In this document: piece by piece, positions 61,489 through 64,000 of the stretch | How the letters are laid out: every line of letters begins with the position of its first letter | Numbering within the stretch: position 1 is the first letter of the stretch | Program-made: the position numbers and the translations under genes | The notes under the pieces: model-generated | Told to the model about the DNA's origin: nothing | The model's database searches: none | Seen by the model: only the letters and a program-made list of their open reading frames with translations | Assembly: GCA_001970855.1 (NCBI GenBank) | Contig: LSSN01000010.1 | Location: forward strand, 1 to 64,000 | DNA: 64,000 nt | Origin: Smittium culicis | Taxonomy: Eukaryota > Kickxellomycota > Harpellomycetes > Harpellales > Legeriomycetaceae | Direction: 5' to 3'

Positions 61489-64000
61489 ATGAGCACGTAC
61501 GCGGATTCTGCTTATTTTAACCATGAAGCAAATCAGCCTAGAAATCCTTCTATCCCCACTATTAACTCTGCTGCTTCTAATAGCTCATACCATTCCAATC
61601 GCAAATCTATAAATAATAATTCAATTCCAAAATACCCCTCAAATAAACTTCCTAAGCCTCTTAATAATTTAGAAAGTCCAAAGCATAAAAATCGAATCCG
61701 TACCTCTTCAACCTCGAAAAGTCCTACTAGCATAAAATCTTCTTCTCCAAAATCAAACAGAACATCGCGAACCCTTAATAATAGCCCCTCTAATTTATCC
61801 ACAAACAGTCCAACCTCTGACCTTAAATCTATAATTCAATCAGACCCATATAGCCCTTCCCATAAGCAAAAATTTTCAACAAACACTGATTCTTTACAAC
61901 TCTTTAATCATCATGCTTCAATTTCCTTCCCAAGAATACCTATCCCTCCCGAGTACAACTTACTACAATTTCACAACAACTGTCTTTACTTTTTCGAAAT
62001 TAATAAACACTTTATCGACAATCTCCCCTCCATATTATCCATCTTTAAAGCAAAAAGGTATCTTACACTCTCTATAAATCTCCATACGCTTTCTGTTATG
62101 TTTTTTAATTCAACTCTCCAAATCTTATTTTGTTTTAATTTATCTAACAATATTTTTAATATCTACTGTTTTTAATTATATCATTAACTTTATTAATAAC
62201 AAATCTTCTAGAGTCAATGTTTACCCAAATGATGGAGTAAGTTTCTCTGGTGATATTACCTTCAAAAATACACAAGACACTGAAAGAGCTTATGCTCTCT
62301 TGAACGGAAAACCCCTCTTAAATGGCAACAACAAATTCATCCTCTCACCAAATAAAAATCACTACTTCATCCCAAACCCATCCGTAATCATCATCAAAAA
62401 TCTTCCTCAAAACTATTCTCTCTTTTCCCTCTATTCATTTCTACGCCCCATTGGTCCCATCTTTGAACTTACCGCAACCATCATCGAAAATAAAAATTCT
62501 CTAGGGCACGCTTTCGTAAAATTCTTTTACCAAAAAGACGAACAAACAGCATTAAAAGATTTGGTACGTTACTTTAATTATCCCCATTTCTTTATTTTTT
62601 TTTATTTATATCTATCTAATTTATTTTCTCTTATAATTGTTAATTTCTTACGGCCCTTCTAATTAACTTGGACTATATTTCCCATATTTTTACGAATTAG
62701 ATGTTTGGCGACTTTGATAATAACTTAATGTATGTATATTTCTTAACTAATCTTTTTTGTCATTTTTTCTTGTTATACTTTTATTTATTTAATCTTTATA
62801 TTAATCTCTGTCTTAAAATCCCATTTTTTTCTTCTACAGAACTCTTAGCTACTTTGACAAGTCTTTATACACTAAATCGAAAAACAAATTTGTTACAGTT
62901 TATGACATAGAATTTTTTCATATTACTAAAAAAAAAGGTAAATATTCTTCTTGCTAATTACACTTTAGTAATCAATTATCTGTTTTGTAAATGAAATTAT
63001 TTATGTAGTATCCATATATACATTACACTCGTCCAATTAATCGTTTGTTTTTTTTCATAATTAACCCTATATAATTTTAATGTAGAGGACTCGGTATTTT
63101 CCGAAATCGTAAACGAAAACGAAAACGAAAACACATGCATTAATAAGCAACCATTTAAAGATATCAAAAAAGAAAAAAAGAAAAATAATCTACACGATAT
63201 TAGAATCGATAATATTAATTATGATTCTGCCGTTTGCTCAAGCGCCATAAATAAAGATCAAAGCAACAAAATTTATTTAGAGAATTTGACTAAAGATTTA
63301 AAAAATATAGAATTATCCGAAAATGATCTAGATTCTAATGATTCGCTACAAACAAGTTTAGATGTTGATATTCTTGAATTCCTTACCTCTAAAACACAAG
63401 TTGAATTAATTTCAAAAGAAATTATCGAAAAGGTAACTGAAAACCACAAGCAGCTCGTAGCACGTATAATAGAAGCTGAATCTGACTTGTCTATAACTGT
63501 ACTATCAGCTATTATTTCAAAATTCTTCCTCGAATTTGATAAAATAGAATTTATTATTGAAATATTAACAAGCAATAAAAAGCTATACTCTTACTTTGTC
63601 AAAACTGTTTCAGAATTGGATTTTGAGGACTTTGAGATGTTTGAATATGACAATTTGATCAAACAGCTATGGATCCAGCAAATAAAGAATGACTACACTT
63701 TAAATAAATTATACCGTGAAACAACTAACTCTCATTCCAAAGCATCTTCAAATAATCGCAACTCGATTGATTGTATTCCTAGCAGCATATCTAGTCTATC
63801 AAATATTTATGACACAAACTGGGACCCTAGCAATACAGAAATCAACAAAGCTGGTTTCATCAGCACAACTAGCACTGCTAGAAACAGTGTAGATTTTGTA
63901 AAAAGTGATTCACGGAAAAGTTTTGACGCAGAAAGTGGAAACTTAAACCCTATAATTTTACCAACCACGGGAATCAAAGTTAAAGGCTATGACTCCAAAA
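61489..64000 (+). CDS. Tandem-RRM RNA-binding protein, 3' end missing
   Basis: Five exons seen: 61489-62057, 62212-62563, 62701-62729, 62840-62937 and 63086 to the right edge, about 654 codons, in phase throughout. Residues 1 to about 155 are Ser/Asn/Pro-rich and disordered. RRM1 is divergent (CLYFFEINKHF...VSFSGDITFKNTQDTERAYA...LLNG, about 160-230) and split by intron 1. RRM2 is clear (RNP2 VIIIKNLP at about 250; RNP1 LGHAFVKFF at about 288). A NENENENEN run (GAAAAC hexamers at 63107-63131) follows, then a helical region (LISKEIIEKVTENHKQLVAR...FFLEFDKIEFIIEIL) that I do not recognise. Tandem RRMs with a disordered head recall fungal Pes4/Mip6- or PABP-like proteins, but this is loose. The in-frame TTG/ATA codons before 61489 are ignored in favour of the first ATG. 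Confidence 0.72.

Overview
The window is nuclear DNA from a fungus with a compact, strongly AT-rich genome. It has spliceosomal introns (GT...AG, mostly about 60-150 nt, often with CTAAT/CTAAC-like branch sites) and the standard genetic code. A Kre9/KNH1-type secreted GPI protein and a CRT10-like WD40 protein point to Fungi. The long Asn/Ser/Lys-rich disordered tracts, the many tiny exons in SMU1, EMC7 and U1-C, and a ZZZ3 orthologue would suit an early-diverging lineage such as Harpellales/Kickxellomycotina. That placement is inference and cannot be fixed from this sequence alone.

Layout. 1-9.2 kb: two minus-strand genes for secreted, low-complexity proteins. One is cut by the left edge. The other appears to be a single 1,666-residue protein made by joining two adjacent ORFs over a 66-nt intron, ending in three gapless 50-residue repeats. 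9.2-17.7 kb: an AT-rich gene desert. 17.7-29.2 kb: EMC7 (4 exons), a giant ZZZ3-like SANT/ZZ chromatin protein (3 exons, 2,322 aa), and a convergent Pep12/syntaxin-7-type SNARE (4 exons). 29.2-38 kb: a second gene-poor tract with a Ty3/gypsy fossil, two satellites and a 1.65-kb inverted-repeat structure. 38-41.2 kb: SMU1 (13 exons, 513 aa). 42.2-42.9 kb: an assembly gap of 689 Ns. 43.6-46.3 kb: an intronless protein with a Gfd2/YDR514C-type RNase-H-like domain whose catalytic residues look degraded. 46.4-48.2 kb: decayed coding-like sequence. 48.3-52.6 kb: a CRT10-like WD40 protein (10 exons). 53.6-54.7 kb: U1-C. 57.9-58.8 kb: a Kre9/KNH1-domain GPI protein. 59.1-60.2 kb: duplicated repeats and a MITE-like element. 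61.5-64 kb: a tandem-RRM protein cut by the right edge.

The recognisable genes are housekeeping: two spliceosome proteins (SMU1, U1-C), ER membrane insertion (EMC7), endosome/vacuole fusion (syntaxin), chromatin and transcription (ZZZ3-like, CRT10-like) and cell wall (KNH-like). They do not form an operon-like system. Exon models were built by hand from splice-site phase and family similarity. All multi-exon models close in frame with lengths divisible by three. The items most likely to be new are the 50-residue module in the giant secreted protein, the large inverted-repeat structure holding a TTAGTC satellite, and the degraded-catalysis Gfd2-like protein.
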